A stretch of DNA of 64,000 bases from Domibacillus indicus. GTDB lineage: Bacteria > Bacillota > Bacilli > Bacillales > Domibacillaceae. The stretch spans positions 124,001 to 188,000 of the forward strand of contig NZ_JAMBOO010000001.1 in the NCBI RefSeq assembly GCF_023715895.1. Direction: 5' to 3'. The notes under the pieces were generated by a model. The model did not search any database. It worked only from the letters and a program-made list of their open reading frames with translations, and had not been told where the DNA came from. Every line of letters starts with the position of its first letter. Within the stretch, counting starts at the first letter, position 1. Positions 39,536 through 50,285 of this stretch are shown here, in pieces. The translations under genes and the position numbers were made by a program.

Positions 39536-40351
39536 ATGCTTAGAGACGGACATATTCATACACGATACTGCCCGCACGGCTCAACCGATTCATTAGATCA
39601 GTATATTGAGCGTGCACTTGAGCTTGGCTTTTCAGAAATTACGTTTACAGAACACGCGCCGCTGCCGGACCACTTTATAGACCCTGCACCAAACCGGGAC
39701 AGTTCTATGCGAAAAAGCGACCTTGAACAGTATTTAAAAGAAGTGGAAAACGCGAAAAAGCAATATGCCTCTTCTCTTACCATCCATACCGGTCTGGAAG
39801 TGGATTTCATCACAGGTTTCGAAGAAGAAACCACTCAATTTCTAACAGAATACGGTCCCTTTTTAGATGATGCGATTTTATCCGTTCATTTTCTTCCGTT
39901 GAACGAACGATTTGTCTGCGTCGACTTCAGTGAAGAAGAATTTGGACGAATCATAAAAGAAGCCGGATCGATTGAATTTGTCTATGAATTATACTATGAT
40001 ACCGTATTGAAGTCTGTACAAGCAAATCTCGGGGCTTTTAAGCCAACCCGAATTGGACATATTACGCTTGCGCGTAAATTTCAGCTCCTATATCCGTGCA
40101 CAACATCGTTCGAGCCGCATATAAACCGCTTGCTGCAGGCCATTAAACAGGCCAATTATTCGCTTGATTATAACGGGGCCGGTTTTGTTAAACCGCTTTG
40201 CGGTGAAACATACCCTCCTCTTGATATTGCCCGTGCCGCTCATTCGCTCGGTATTCCGCTCGTTTACGGATCCGATGCTCACGCGGCTGCCGGCATTGGT
40301 CAGGGTTTAGAGCAAATTGACCGTACTATTATAATAGAAGGAAGTGTTTAA
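39536..40351 (+). CDS. hisK: Histidinol-phosphatase, PHP type
   Basis: Removes phosphate from histidinol phosphate in histidine synthesis. PHP metal motifs: RDGHIHTRYCPHG at the start, FTEHAPLP, and the C-terminal GSDAHAAAGIG. 271 residues, standard for the HisJ/HisK family. Two bases before the next gene, so the pair is probably one transcript. Confidence 0.92.
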   Translation: MLRDGHIHTRYCPHGSTDSLDQYIERALELGFSEITFTEHAPLPDHFIDPAPNRDSSMRKSDLEQYLKEVENAKKQYASSLTIHTGLEVDFITGFEEETTQFLTEYGPFLDDAILSVHFLPLNERFVCVDFSEEEFGRIIKEAGSIEFVYELYYDTVLKSVQANLGAFKPTRIGHITLARKFQLLYPCTTSFEPHINRLLQAIKQANYSLDYNGAGFVKPLCGETYPPLDIARAAHSLGIPLVYGSDAHAAAGIGQGLEQIDRTIIIEGSV

Positions 40352-40353
40352 AC

Positions 40354-40839
40354 ATGTTTCAAACCGCCGCTTACTCTGGAACAAAACCAGAACAATATTC
40401 ACTTGTAAATAAGCAGTTAGAAGCACTGCTGACAGGAGAAACGAATACGATTGCCAATTTAGCCAATGCGTCGGCTCTTCTTGGCCAATTCCTTCCCCGG
40501 ATTAACTGGGTTGGGTTTTACGTACTTGATGAAAACAAAAACGGACTCGTGCTTGGGCCTTTCCAGGGGCTTCCTGCCTGCGTCCGTATTCCGTTCGGCA
40601 AAGGCGTATGCGGAACTGCTGCTGCTGAGCGAAAAACACTTCGCATTGAAGATGTACATGCATTTCCGGGACACATCGCCTGTGACGCCGCATCCCGGTC
40701 TGAAATTGTCGTTCCTTTAATCAAAGATGGCGAGCTGCTGGGTGTGCTCGATATTGACAGCCCGGAAACAAACCGCTTTGACGAAGAGGATGAAGAAGGA
40801 CTCGTTCAGTTTGCCGAAACACTCGTCCGCTTTTTATAA
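40354..40839 (+). CDS. ytsP: Free methionine-(R)-sulfoxide reductase (GAF)
   Basis: 161-residue single GAF domain protein. It has the family core INWVGFYVLDE, the conserved cysteines in GLPACVRIPFGKGVCGTA and HIACDAASRSEIVVP, which form the catalytic and resolving set of fRMsr. Reduces free oxidised methionine. Name by position between hisK and rpsD. Confidence 0.88.
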   Translation: MFQTAAYSGTKPEQYSLVNKQLEALLTGETNTIANLANASALLGQFLPRINWVGFYVLDENKNGLVLGPFQGLPACVRIPFGKGVCGTAAAERKTLRIEDVHAFPGHIACDAASRSEIVVPLIKDGELLGVLDIDSPETNRFDEEDEEGLVQFAETLVRFL

Positions 40840-40846
40840 GAAAAGG

Positions 40847-40875
40847 TTGACACTATAATAGGCACGTTATATACT
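40847..40875 (+). promoter_or_regulatory. rpsD promoter
   Basis: Consensus TTGACA, 17 bases, TATACT. A strong sigma-A promoter immediately after the ytsP stop. Confidence 0.85.
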
Positions 40876-40881
40876 ATTCTT

Positions 40882-41078
40882 TGTGTAAAATAAATGCAGC
40901 CTATGTGTTCGCTGTTTAGATGTCATTTTGTTTCTTTATCCGGTATCAATCTGGAAAAGGGGCATCGTGTAACCCGTTGCTGCAGGGCGATGGTGCATGA
41001 AAACAAAATGTGCTGGCAGTTATTCACACCGGTTTTTATTTTACAACAAAATAAAAACACAGAAGGAGGAGTCATTCA
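40882..41078 (+). ncRNA. rpsD 5' leader, probable S4 autoregulatory RNA
   Basis: A leader of about 197 nt between promoter and rpsD. A perfect ten-pair long-range stem joins CATTTTGTTT (40924-40933) to AAACAAAATG (41001-41010) and encloses a second stem (GCATCG/CGATG). In Bacillus, S4 represses its own mRNA through such a leader. The structure is seen by eye; S4 binding is by analogy. Confidence 0.6.
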
Positions 41079-41681
41079 ATGGCTCGTTACACAGGTCCAA
41101 GCTGGAAAATCTCCCGCCGTCTAGGCATTTCTCTTAGCGGTACAGGTAAAGAAATCGAAAAACGCCCTTACGCTCCAGGTCCACACGGCCCGAACCAGCG
41201 TAAAAAGATGTCTGAATACGGACAACAACTTCAAGAAAAACAAAAACTTCGTCACATGTACGGCGTGACTGAGCGTCAATTCCGTAACTTGTTTGACCGC
41301 GCTGGTAAACTAAAAGGCGTATACGGTGAAAACTTCATGATTCTTCTTGAATCACGTCTTGACAACCTTGTATACCGTTTAGGTCTTGCCCGCACTCGTC
41401 GTCAAGCTCGTCAGCTTGTTAACCATGGTCACATCACAGTTGATGGAAAACGTCTTGACATTCCATCATACCAAGTGAAAATCGGCCAAACAATCGGCGT
41501 TCGCGAAAAATCAAACAACTTCTCAATCATCAAGGAAGCAGTAGAAGTAAACAACTTCGTACCTGACTACTTGACGTTTGATGCTGATAAACTTGAAGGT
41601 ACGTTCACTCGTCTTCCAGAGCGTTCTGAACTTCCAGCAGAAATCAACGAAGCGCTTATCGTAGAGTTCTACTCTCGTTAA
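41079..41681 (+). CDS. rpsD: Ribosomal protein S4
   Basis: Primary 16S rRNA-binding protein of the small subunit. 200 residues with [16 protein letters not shown], the S4 RNA-binding domain [16 protein letters not shown] and C-terminal EFYSR. Codon use is strongly biased, as in highly expressed genes. Preceded by AGGAGGAG. It is the monocistronic rpsD found outside the main ribosomal operons in Bacillus. Confidence 0.98.
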   Translation: MARYTGPSWKISRRLGISLSGTGKEIEKRPYAPGPHGPNQRKKMSEYGQQLQEKQKLRHMYGVTERQFRNLFDRAGKLKGVYGENFMILLESRLDNLVYRLGLARTRRQARQLVNHGHITVDGKRLDIPSYQVKIGQTIGVREKSNNFSIIKEAVEVNNFVPDYLTFDADKLEGTFTRLPERSELPAEINEALIVEFYSR

Positions 41682-41706
41682 TTTTATCGCTTTATGGATT
41701 TACGCA

Positions 41707-41740
41707 AAACACCAGCTGTTATATATAACAGCTGGTGTTT
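41707..41740. terminator. Terminator after rpsD
   Basis: Near-perfect 16-pair stem AACACCAGCTGTTAT and its complement, with T run on plus and a shorter one on minus. Serves rpsD and probably the convergent kinase gene. Confidence 0.9.
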
Positions 41741-41757
41741 TTTTATGCTCAATAGAT

Positions 41758-42972
41758 TTATATCATCTCTTCATACAAAGGAAATTGAATCGTTACTGTT
41801 GTTCCTTTTTCTTTTACACTTTGAAAACGGATCGTTCCTTTATATTTTTTCACGATATTGAAGCAAATCATTAAGCCAAGACCGGTTCCTTTGCTTTTTA
41901 ATGAATAAAAAGGAGTGCCCAGTGATTGAATTTCCGTTTCTGACATGCCCTTTCCATGATCAATAATGCTGATTTCTACGTTCTGTTTAACCCGTTTTGC
42001 CCGAACAAGTACAGAATGGCCATCTTCAGATGCTTCTATCGCGTTTTTAATGAGATTAATACATAATTGCTTGAATTCCATTTGATTGGCCGCAATTATG
42101 CACTCTTCCTCCGCTTCTAACTCAATCCGGTTTGCATGCAGCAGGCCATATGAATGGATCAGCCCCACTACACTGTAGAGACTTTCTTTTATCTTTATTT
42201 TTTCTATACTAACTTCTTTGCTTGGCCCAGAAAGCGTTAAAAATTGAGAGATTACTTCCTCTGCGGTATTGAGCTCATCTATCATTAAAGCAAAGTGCTT
42301 TTTTGCTTCTTCATTGTATGAAGAGTCTTGTTCATAAAGCTGCAAAAATCCTTTTACAACCGTTAGCGGATTTCTTATTTCATGTGCAACCGCAGCCGCT
42401 AATTGTCCGGCTGTTTTAATTCGCTCCGCCTGCTGAATTTGCTCATAATAAAGACGCTGTTTTTTAATTCGTAAGTAGGTCAGATAAAAAAGAAGGCACA
42501 AGATAATCTGGCTGCCGAAAAAGTTAATCATATTTCCGATTAGATCCTGCTTCATTAAAACATACAGCCCGCCTTTTTGAGTGATCATGACATAACTCAC
42601 AATACTTGTAATAGCGGCCGTATTCATAAACAGCGTTAAATAAAAAAGCTTTGGATCAAAGAATAAAATGGAGATAGCCGGAATCAAACAAATGTAAATA
42701 AACGTAGACCACGTATCTGGATAAAGGAAGAAAATCGTATAAAAATAAGCGATGGCTGCCGAAATAAGCACGGTTTTCATCATGCGGTTTCGAAAAGCAG
42801 GATACATGAGAAGGCATAAAGAAACGGCAGCCACAAGAAGCACATGCATCAGGAAGGTTGAATCCATTTGATGAAAATGAGTATTTCCCCATAATAACCC
42901 TGTGACCATGGCTGCTATCACAAATCCCATTCCAATATAATAGTTTCTTTTTAAATTAAAATATGTATTCAT
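41758..42972 (-). CDS. Membrane sensor histidine kinase, KinB-like
   Basis: 404 residues. Six membrane segments fill the first 170 residues, with short loops and no separate sensor domain, then HisKA with phospho-acceptor His in VAHEIRNPLTVVKGF and ATPase motifs NLIKNAIEAS, DHGKGM and KGTGLGLMI. This layout fits the KinB type of sporulation phosphorelay kinase. No response regulator is adjacent, which is usual for orphan kinases feeding Spo0F. Precise identity uncertain. Confidence 0.8.
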   Translation of the reverse strand: MNTYFNLKRNYYIGMGFVIAAMVTGLLWGNTHFHQMDSTFLMHVLLVAAVSLCLLMYPAFRNRMMKTVLISAAIAYFYTIFFLYPDTWSTFIYICLIPAISILFFDPKLFYLTLFMNTAAITSIVSYVMITQKGGLYVLMKQDLIGNMINFFGSQIILCLLFYLTYLRIKKQRLYYEQIQQAERIKTAGQLAAAVAHEIRNPLTVVKGFLQLYEQDSSYNEEAKKHFALMIDELNTAEEVISQFLTLSGPSKEVSIEKIKIKESLYSVVGLIHSYGLLHANRIELEAEEECIIAANQMEFKQLCINLIKNAIEASEDGHSVLVRAKRVKQNVEISIIDHGKGMSETEIQSLGTPFYSLKSKGTGLGLMICFNIVKKYKGTIRFQSVKEKGTTVTIQFPLYEEMI

Positions 42973-43083
42973 CTGATATAATTACTCCCTGACTTCATCA
43001 CAAAATGGATTTACTCTTATTTTTCTCTGATCTTTATTTTACCATAAAACAGCAATCTCCATTTATCGATCGAAAAAGCAAAA

Positions 43084-43111
43084 AAAACCGCCCCCTTTGC
43101 GTGACGGTTTT
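43084..43111 (-). terminator. Terminator of tyrS
   Basis: Arms AAAACCG and CGGTTTT with T run on the minus strand. Confidence 0.7.
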
Positions 43112-43135
43112 TTGAATGCATATGCACTTTACTGA

Positions 43136-44663
<1,528 letters not shown>

Positions 44664-44669
44664 ACACAC

Positions 44670-44698
44670 ATTGTAGCCTGCACCACTTTGTTTGTCAA
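44670..44698 (-). promoter_or_regulatory. tyrS promoter
   Basis: Minus strand TTGACA, 17 bases, TACAAT, immediately upstream of the T-box. Confidence 0.85.
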
Positions 44699-44744
44699 AC
44701 GGAAATTGTTTATTGTTACATGATGCTACTGCTTCACAAAAAAA

Positions 44745-44771
44745 GCTGCTCCGCTTTTTTTGCGGAGCAGC
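44745..44771 (-). terminator. Terminator of acsA
   Basis: Perfect ten-pair stem GCTGCTCCGC/GCGGAGCAGC with seven T on the minus strand. Confidence 0.9.
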
Positions 44772-44783
44772 CGTTCAAACTTG

Positions 44784-46502
44784 TTAGTCTTCCATCGTCG
44801 ATAAGTCACCCGTTGGCAGATCAAGCTCCCATGCTTTCAAGACACGGCGCATAATTTTGCCCGAGCGTGTTTTCGGAAGCTTGTCACGAAACTCAATTTC
44901 ACGTGGAGCAGCGTGAGCAGCAAGGCCTGTTTTAACAAATTGGCGGATTTCTTCTTTTAAATCGTCCGATTGTTCATATCCGTCACGAAGTGCAATAAAT
45001 GCTTTGATCACTTCGCCCCGGACCGGGTCTGGTTTTCCAATCACGCCTGCTTCGGCAATAGCTGGATGCTCGACAAGCTTGCTCTCTACTTCAAATGGGC
45101 CGACGCGCTCACCAGCTGTCATAATGACGTCATCTACGCGGCCCTGGAACCAAAAATAGCCGTCTTCATCCATGTATGCGGAATCTCCGGATACATACCA
45201 GTCACCCGGCATAAAATAAGATTCGTATTTGGCTTCATTGTTCCAAATCGCCGCCATCATAGACGGCCAGCCTTTTTTAATCGCCAGATTGCCCATTCGG
45301 TTTGGCGGCAGCTCATTGCCCTGGTCATCTACAATGGCTGCTTTCACTCCAGGAATTGGTTTACCCATAGATCCCGGGCGAATATCCATTGACGGATAGT
45401 TACAAATTACTTGAGCGCCTGTTTCTGTCATCCACCATGTATCGTGAATGCGAAGGTCAAAAACTTTTTTACCCCAGCGTACAACCTCCGGATTTAATGG
45501 CTCTCCCACGCTTAAAATATGGCGCAGGGACGACAGATCAAACTTTTTCACAACTTCATCACCAGCGCCCATCAGCATGCGGAAAGCTGTTGGCGCACTG
45601 TACCAAACGCTTACTTTATACTCTTCAATCGTTCCATACCAAGCCTCCGGACTGAAGCGTCCCCCAACAATGACGTTTGTAGAGCCTGTCAGCCATGGGC
45701 CGAAAATGCCATAAGCTGTACCTGTTACCCAGCCCGGGTCCGCTGTACACCAGTAAACGTCACTTTCCTGCAGGTCAAGCACCCACTTGGCTGTCTGATA
45801 TTGCTGAATCATTGCATTATGTACGTGCAAAACCCCTTTAGGTTTTCCGGTCGAACCAGATGTGTAATGAAGCAGCATCCCATCTTGACGATCTACCCAT
45901 TCAATCTCAAACTGGTCTGATGCTTCTTTCCACTTTTGCATAAAATCTATTTGCTTTTCGTCCTCTTCTACGCTGTCGGACACGATAAATACTTTTTCCA
46001 GCTTCGGCAGCTCATTGACCGGAATACGGCTTGCAAGCTCCGGCGTCGTAATAATCATGCGTGCCTCACTGTCTTCCAGACGGTCCCGCACAGCCCCTTC
46101 CATAAATGCTTCAAACAACGGCCCCACAATAGCTCCTGCTTTAATTGCCCCTAATGCTGCGAAATAAAGCTCCGGTGAACGCGGCATAAAAATAAAGACA
46201 CGATCTCCTTTTTGAAGATCTCCGTATTGCTTTAGTACATTGGCTGCTTTGTTTGTATTTGCTTTCATCTCTGCGAACGTGTATTGCTCACTGCGGCTGG
46301 CATCCCGGTAATAAAGCGCCACTTTTTCCCCTTTGTCAGACTCGGCATGACGGTCAATCGCTTCATATGCCGCATTTACTTTACCTGTCTGGGACCAGGA
46401 AAAAGCTTTCTCTGCTTCTTTCCAATCAAAAGAGGCATACGTTTGATCATAATCTGCTAAATTATAATTTCCCTGCACAGCTGATAGCGCTTCCAATTTC
46501 AT
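44784..46502 (-). CDS. acsA: Acetyl-CoA synthetase
   Basis: Activates acetate to acetyl-CoA through acetyl-AMP. The AMP-binding loop YTSGSTGKPKGVLH and the C-terminal PKTRSGKIMRRVLKA are intact; the lysine in SGKIMRR is the one that AcuA acetylates to switch the enzyme off. 572 residues. The start at 46502 follows AAGGGGG. Divergent from acuABC, whose products control it. Confidence 0.96.
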   Translation of the reverse strand: MKLEALSAVQGNYNLADYDQTYASFDWKEAEKAFSWSQTGKVNAAYEAIDRHAESDKGEKVALYYRDASRSEQYTFAEMKANTNKAANVLKQYGDLQKGDRVFIFMPRSPELYFAALGAIKAGAIVGPLFEAFMEGAVRDRLEDSEARMIITTPELASRIPVNELPKLEKVFIVSDSVEEDEKQIDFMQKWKEASDQFEIEWVDRQDGMLLHYTSGSTGKPKGVLHVHNAMIQQYQTAKWVLDLQESDVYWCTADPGWVTGTAYGIFGPWLTGSTNVIVGGRFSPEAWYGTIEEYKVSVWYSAPTAFRMLMGAGDEVVKKFDLSSLRHILSVGEPLNPEVVRWGKKVFDLRIHDTWWMTETGAQVICNYPSMDIRPGSMGKPIPGVKAAIVDDQGNELPPNRMGNLAIKKGWPSMMAAIWNNEAKYESYFMPGDWYVSGDSAYMDEDGYFWFQGRVDDVIMTAGERVGPFEVESKLVEHPAIAEAGVIGKPDPVRGEVIKAFIALRDGYEQSDDLKEEIRQFVKTGLAAHAAPREIEFRDKLPKTRSGKIMRRVLKAWELDLPTGDLSTMED

Positions 46503-46539
46503 AAACCGATTCCCCCTTTTGTATGATGAATGCTCCCTT

Positions 46540-46568
46540 ATTATATAACACATCCAGATTTTTCACAA
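46540..46568 (-). promoter_or_regulatory. acsA promoter
   Basis: Minus strand TTGTGA, 17 bases, TATAAT. Confidence 0.75.
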
Positions 46569-46619
46569 TTTATACAAAATTAAAATTATGAAGATTGTAA
46601 GGATTCTATGAAAATTCAG

Positions 46620-46633
46620 TGAAAACGCTTTAT
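46620..46633 (+). promoter_or_regulatory. cre-like site between acsA and acuA
   Basis: TGAAAACGCTTTAT matches the cre consensus except at the last two bases. Its location between the divergent genes fits catabolite repression by CcpA of acetate use. Confidence 0.65.
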
Positions 46634-46689
46634 TTATTGTTTATTTATGTATATGGTTAGGATAGAAGATTTATGAAGGCGGTGACCTA

Positions 46690-47322
46690 ATGGAACATAT
46701 CAAAACCTATTATTCAAAAGAATTACAAACACCCAGCGGGACACTGATTGTAGAAGGTCCCATTGAGCCGGAACAGCTTGCAGAGTACAAGTTCCATGAA
46801 GGACTGGTAGCATTTCGCCAGCCTGACCAGCAGCTTGAAGCTCTTATTGAAATTGCGGGTCTTCCCGAAGGGCGAATTATTATTGCGAGAAATGATCAAA
46901 CGATCGTTGGGTATGTTACTTTTTTGTATCCCGACCCTCTAGAGCGGTGGTCGGAAGCAAAACTTGATAATCTTATTGAGCTTGGCGCAATTGAAGTAGC
47001 GCCGGATTACCGGGGCGCCCGGGTTGGCCAAACGCTGCTGCACGTTGCCATGATGGATGACCAAATGGAGGAGTATATCACCATCACCACCGAATATTAT
47101 TGGCATTGGGATTTAAAAGGAACCGGTTTAAATGTGTGGGAATATCGTAAAATCATGGAGAAAATGATGGGTGCCGGCGGACTTGTATGGTACGCAACCG
47201 ACGATCCAGAAATCAGCTCTCATCCTGCGAATTGTTTAATGGTCCGAATTGGTTCAAGAGTAGATCAGGAATCGATTCAAAAATTTGACCAGGTGCGTTT
47301 TATGAACCGCTTTATGTATTAA
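46690..47322 (+). CDS. acuA: Protein acetyltransferase AcuA
   Basis: GNAT-fold enzyme of 210 residues that acetylates and inactivates AcsA. The acetyl-CoA loop region is in VAPDYRGARVGQTLL. First gene of acuABC; the next gene begins 17 bp later. Confidence 0.93.
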   Translation: MEHIKTYYSKELQTPSGTLIVEGPIEPEQLAEYKFHEGLVAFRQPDQQLEALIEIAGLPEGRIIIARNDQTIVGYVTFLYPDPLERWSEAKLDNLIELGAIEVAPDYRGARVGQTLLHVAMMDDQMEEYITITTEYYWHWDLKGTGLNVWEYRKIMEKMMGAGGLVWYATDDPEISSHPANCLMVRIGSRVDQESIQKFDQVRFMNRFMY

Positions 47323-47339
47323 GAAAGGAGGGCTGACCA

Positions 47340-47987
47340 GTGATCCTTGAAGAAATTATGAAAGTTCATATACATACACTTACCCCTGACGATACGATCG
47401 GGGCCGCTCTTCAGCTTTGCCGTGACCATAAAATCCGCCATATCCCTATTTTGGATGCAGATCATACATTGGCCGGACTGGTGACTGATCGAGACATAAA
47501 GGACGCGACACCCTCCATTTTAAAACAAGAAACCGGCTCTGAACAATTAAACAAGCCGCTCAGCCTTATTATGAAAACAAATGTGATTACAGGACACCCG
47601 CTCGATTTTGTTGAAGATGCCGCTGCAACCTTTTATGAGCATCATATCAGCTGCCTGCCCGTTGTTCAAAACGGCAAAGTGATCGGGCTAGTGACAGAAA
47701 CCGATGTTCTTCATACCTTTGTAGAGCTCACAGGTGTTAACCAGCCTGGTTCACGCGTCGAGGTTCGTGTGGAGAATAGGGCAGGGGTTTTATACGAAAT
47801 TTTACATGTGATGCATCATCGGAGGGTAAATGTACAAAGTGTTCTTGTTTATCCGGACCGCACAGCTGCAACACATAAGGTGATTGTTTTACGCATTCGA
47901 ACGATGAATCCGGTCGGCGTCATCGACGATTTGAAAAAAGAAGGCCACGAGGTGCTTTGGCCAAACATGCCGGGGATTCGTTCATGA
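47340..47987 (+). CDS. acuB: AcuB, CBS and ACT domain protein
   Basis: 215 residues: two CBS motifs (about 1-140) followed by an ACT domain (VRVENRAGVLYEILHVM). Role in acetoin or acetate metabolism is not defined. The start is GTG with an AAGGAGGG site seven bases upstream; an ATG six codons later is possible. Confidence 0.9.
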   Translation: MILEEIMKVHIHTLTPDDTIGAALQLCRDHKIRHIPILDADHTLAGLVTDRDIKDATPSILKQETGSEQLNKPLSLIMKTNVITGHPLDFVEDAAATFYEHHISCLPVVQNGKVIGLVTETDVLHTFVELTGVNQPGSRVEVRVENRAGVLYEILHVMHHRRVNVQSVLVYPDRTAATHKVIVLRIRTMNPVGVIDDLKKEGHEVLWPNMPGIRS

Positions 47988-49144
47988 ATCATGATGCCAT
48001 TTTTATTTATTCCGATCAATTATTGCGATATCGGTTTTCAGAACATCATCCCTTTAATCAGTTTCGCCTTACGCTGACCCTTGATTTGCTTCGTCACCTG
48101 AATGCATTGGACGACAGCCAGATCATTGAACCTCGTATGGCAGATGATGAAGAGTTGACGCTTATTCATGACCGTGAGTATGTAGAAGCAGTAAAAAAAG
48201 CGGGACGCGGTGAATTGCCTGAATCAATCGGTGAAGGATTCGGACTTGGCACAGAAGATACACCGATGTTTAAAGACATGCATGAAGCAAGTGCTTTTCT
48301 GGTCGGCGGCGCTTTGACCGCAGCTGACCAGGTGATGACCGGCCGGTCCAATCATGCCATTCATCTAGGCGGCGGCCTTCATCATGGATTTCGCGGAAAA
48401 GCGTCGGGGTTTTGCATTTATAACGACAGTGCCGTTGCGATCAAGTATTTGCAGAAAAAGTACAAAGCACGGGTTTTATATGTAGATACAGATGCCCACC
48501 ATGGCGATGGTGTACAGTGGGCTTTTTATGATGATCCGGATGTGGCCACGTATTCGATTCATGAAACAGGGCGTTACCTTTTCCCCGGAACAGGCAGTGT
48601 AACAGAGCGAGGACATGGACAAGGCTATGGTTATTCTTTTAATGTACCGCTCGATGCATTTACAGAAGATGAGTCCTGGCTCGCTTCCTATGAAACGACG
48701 CTGCGTGAAGTGACGCATTTTTTCAAGCCGGATGTGATTTTAACGCAAAACGGTGCGGACGCCCATTATTATGACCCGCTAACGCACTTGTCCGCAACGA
48801 TTAACATTTACAAGCATATTCCTGCACTGGCCCACGAGCTCGCTCACGAATACTGTGATGGCCGCTGGATTGCGGTTGGCGGGGGCGGCTATGATATATG
48901 GCGTGTTGTTCCGCGCGCTTGGTCTCTATTATGGCTTGAGATGAGCGGACAGCAGCATCTTGCAGCGACATTTCCAGAGGGCTGGACGGCAAAGTGGCAG
49001 CCAAAAGCACCGCATCCCCTTCCCTCATCCTGGACAGACCCGCCTGATATGTACCCTGCTATCCCGCGAAAAAGCGAAATTACGGAAAAGAACCAGCTGA
49101 CGGTGGACAAGCTTCTTTATCCGCTCCGTGATCAAAAAAAATAA
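47984..49144 (+). CDS. acuC: Protein deacetylase AcuC
   Basis: Class I histone-deacetylase-like enzyme that restores AcsA activity. Zinc and catalytic motifs are present: GGGLHHGFRGKASGF and DTDAHHGDGVQ, plus the GGGGYDIW near the C terminus. The ATG at 47984 overlaps the acuB stop by four bases; 386 residues. The upstream in-frame start at 47957 is not needed. Confidence 0.94.
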   Translation: MNHDAIFIYSDQLLRYRFSEHHPFNQFRLTLTLDLLRHLNALDDSQIIEPRMADDEELTLIHDREYVEAVKKAGRGELPESIGEGFGLGTEDTPMFKDMHEASAFLVGGALTAADQVMTGRSNHAIHLGGGLHHGFRGKASGFCIYNDSAVAIKYLQKKYKARVLYVDTDAHHGDGVQWAFYDDPDVATYSIHETGRYLFPGTGSVTERGHGQGYGYSFNVPLDAFTEDESWLASYETTLREVTHFFKPDVILTQNGADAHYYDPLTHLSATINIYKHIPALAHELAHEYCDGRWIAVGGGGYDIWRVVPRAWSLLWLEMSGQQHLAATFPEGWTAKWQPKAPHPLPSSWTDPPDMYPAIPRKSEITEKNQLTVDKLLYPLRDQKK

Positions 49145-49186
49145 CCGGACAGGCACAGTTTGTTTGTACACTGTGCCCGTCCGGTT
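49143..49186. terminator. Terminator between acuC and ccpA
   Basis: Long stem AACCGGAC.GGCACAGT and its complement, followed by TTTTT on plus. Lies between convergent genes. Confidence 0.85.
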
Positions 49187-49208
49187 TTTATTGTTTATCC
49201 TGTTGTTC

Positions 49209-50207
49209 TTACGCTTTCGTTGAGCCGCGCTTTTCAATGCGGTGCGGCAGTACCACCACTGGGTTTTCTACTTCTTCCTTGTTCATCAGCTTTGTTAACA
49301 AACGCATTGCAACCGCACCAATGTCATAAAGTGGCTGCGCAACCGCTGTCAGTTGAGGACGCACCATTAGAGACAGCTTTGTTGAATCGAAGCTGACTAC
49401 TTCAAGATCATCTGGAATAGACAGACCCGCTTCTTGAGCTGTGTGAACAACACCAAGAGCCATCTCATCATTGTAAACAAATACAGCTGTTGGCTTTTCG
49501 TCTGCTTCGCTTAGCTTCTCCCATGCTTCAATCCCAGAATCATATGTGTAATCGCCTTCCACAACGAGGGATTCATCATAAAGGCCTGCTTCTTCAAGTA
49601 CCTCTTTGTATACCGCAAGCGCATACTTTGTGTTGATCACATCGTGGAATGGGCTGGCTACATAAGCAATGCGCTTATGACCGCTTTCAATTAAAGACTG
49701 CATCACTTCACGAGCGGCCTCTTTGTAATCGATATTAACAGAAGCTGTTTTTCCAGATGTTTCAACAGAACCCGCCAGCACAACCGGTACTGGTGAACGG
49801 TCAAATTCTTTTACATGCTCTTCTGTAATGTGATTGCCCATAAAAATAAGGCCGTCTACTTGTTTGCCAAGCATCGTTTGAATTAAATGCATTTCTTTTT
49901 CTTCATTTTGATCCGAGTTGCTTAAAATAATGTTGTACTTATACATAGTCGCAATATCTTCAATTCCGCGTGCAAGCTCTGCATAGAAAATATTTGAAAT
50001 GTCAGGAATGATTAACCCGACAGTTGTTGTTTTTTTGCTCGCCAGCCCACGTGCAACTGCATTTGGACGATAGCCTAAACGCTCGATTACATCATTTACT
50101 TTCTTTCTTGTTGCCGGTTTCACATTCGGGTTTCCATTTACTACGCGCGATACTGTTGCCATCGACACGTTTGCCTCTCTTGCTACATCATAAATCGTAA
50201 TATTCAT
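49209..50207 (-). CDS. ccpA: Catabolite control protein A
   Basis: LacI-family master regulator of carbon catabolite control; binds cre sites with HPr-Ser-P. The N-terminal helix-turn-helix [19 protein letters not shown] and hinge are followed by a periplasmic-binding-like core. 332 residues. Start has AAGGAG. It ends convergent with acuC, and a terminator separates it from aroA. Confidence 0.97.
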   Translation of the reverse strand: MNITIYDVAREANVSMATVSRVVNGNPNVKPATRKKVNDVIERLGYRPNAVARGLASKKTTTVGLIIPDISNIFYAELARGIEDIATMYKYNIILSNSDQNEEKEMHLIQTMLGKQVDGLIFMGNHITEEHVKEFDRSPVPVVLAGSVETSGKTASVNIDYKEAAREVMQSLIESGHKRIAYVASPFHDVINTKYALAVYKEVLEEAGLYDESLVVEGDYTYDSGIEAWEKLSEADEKPTAVFVYNDEMALGVVHTAQEAGLSIPDDLEVVSFDSTKLSLMVRPQLTAVAQPLYDIGAVAMRLLTKLMNKEEVENPVVVLPHRIEKRGSTKA

Positions 50208-50256
50208 CGGGTAATAGCTCCTTTTCGTTTCTTTCTCTCTATATTAACGAAAAAAG

Positions 50257-50278
50257 GCTCCTGTGCAAACACAGGAGC
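50257..50278 (-). terminator. Terminator after aroA
   Basis: Stem GCTCCTGTG/CACAGGAGC with six T on the minus strand, between aroA and ccpA. Confidence 0.85.
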
Positions 50279-50285
50279 TCTAATT

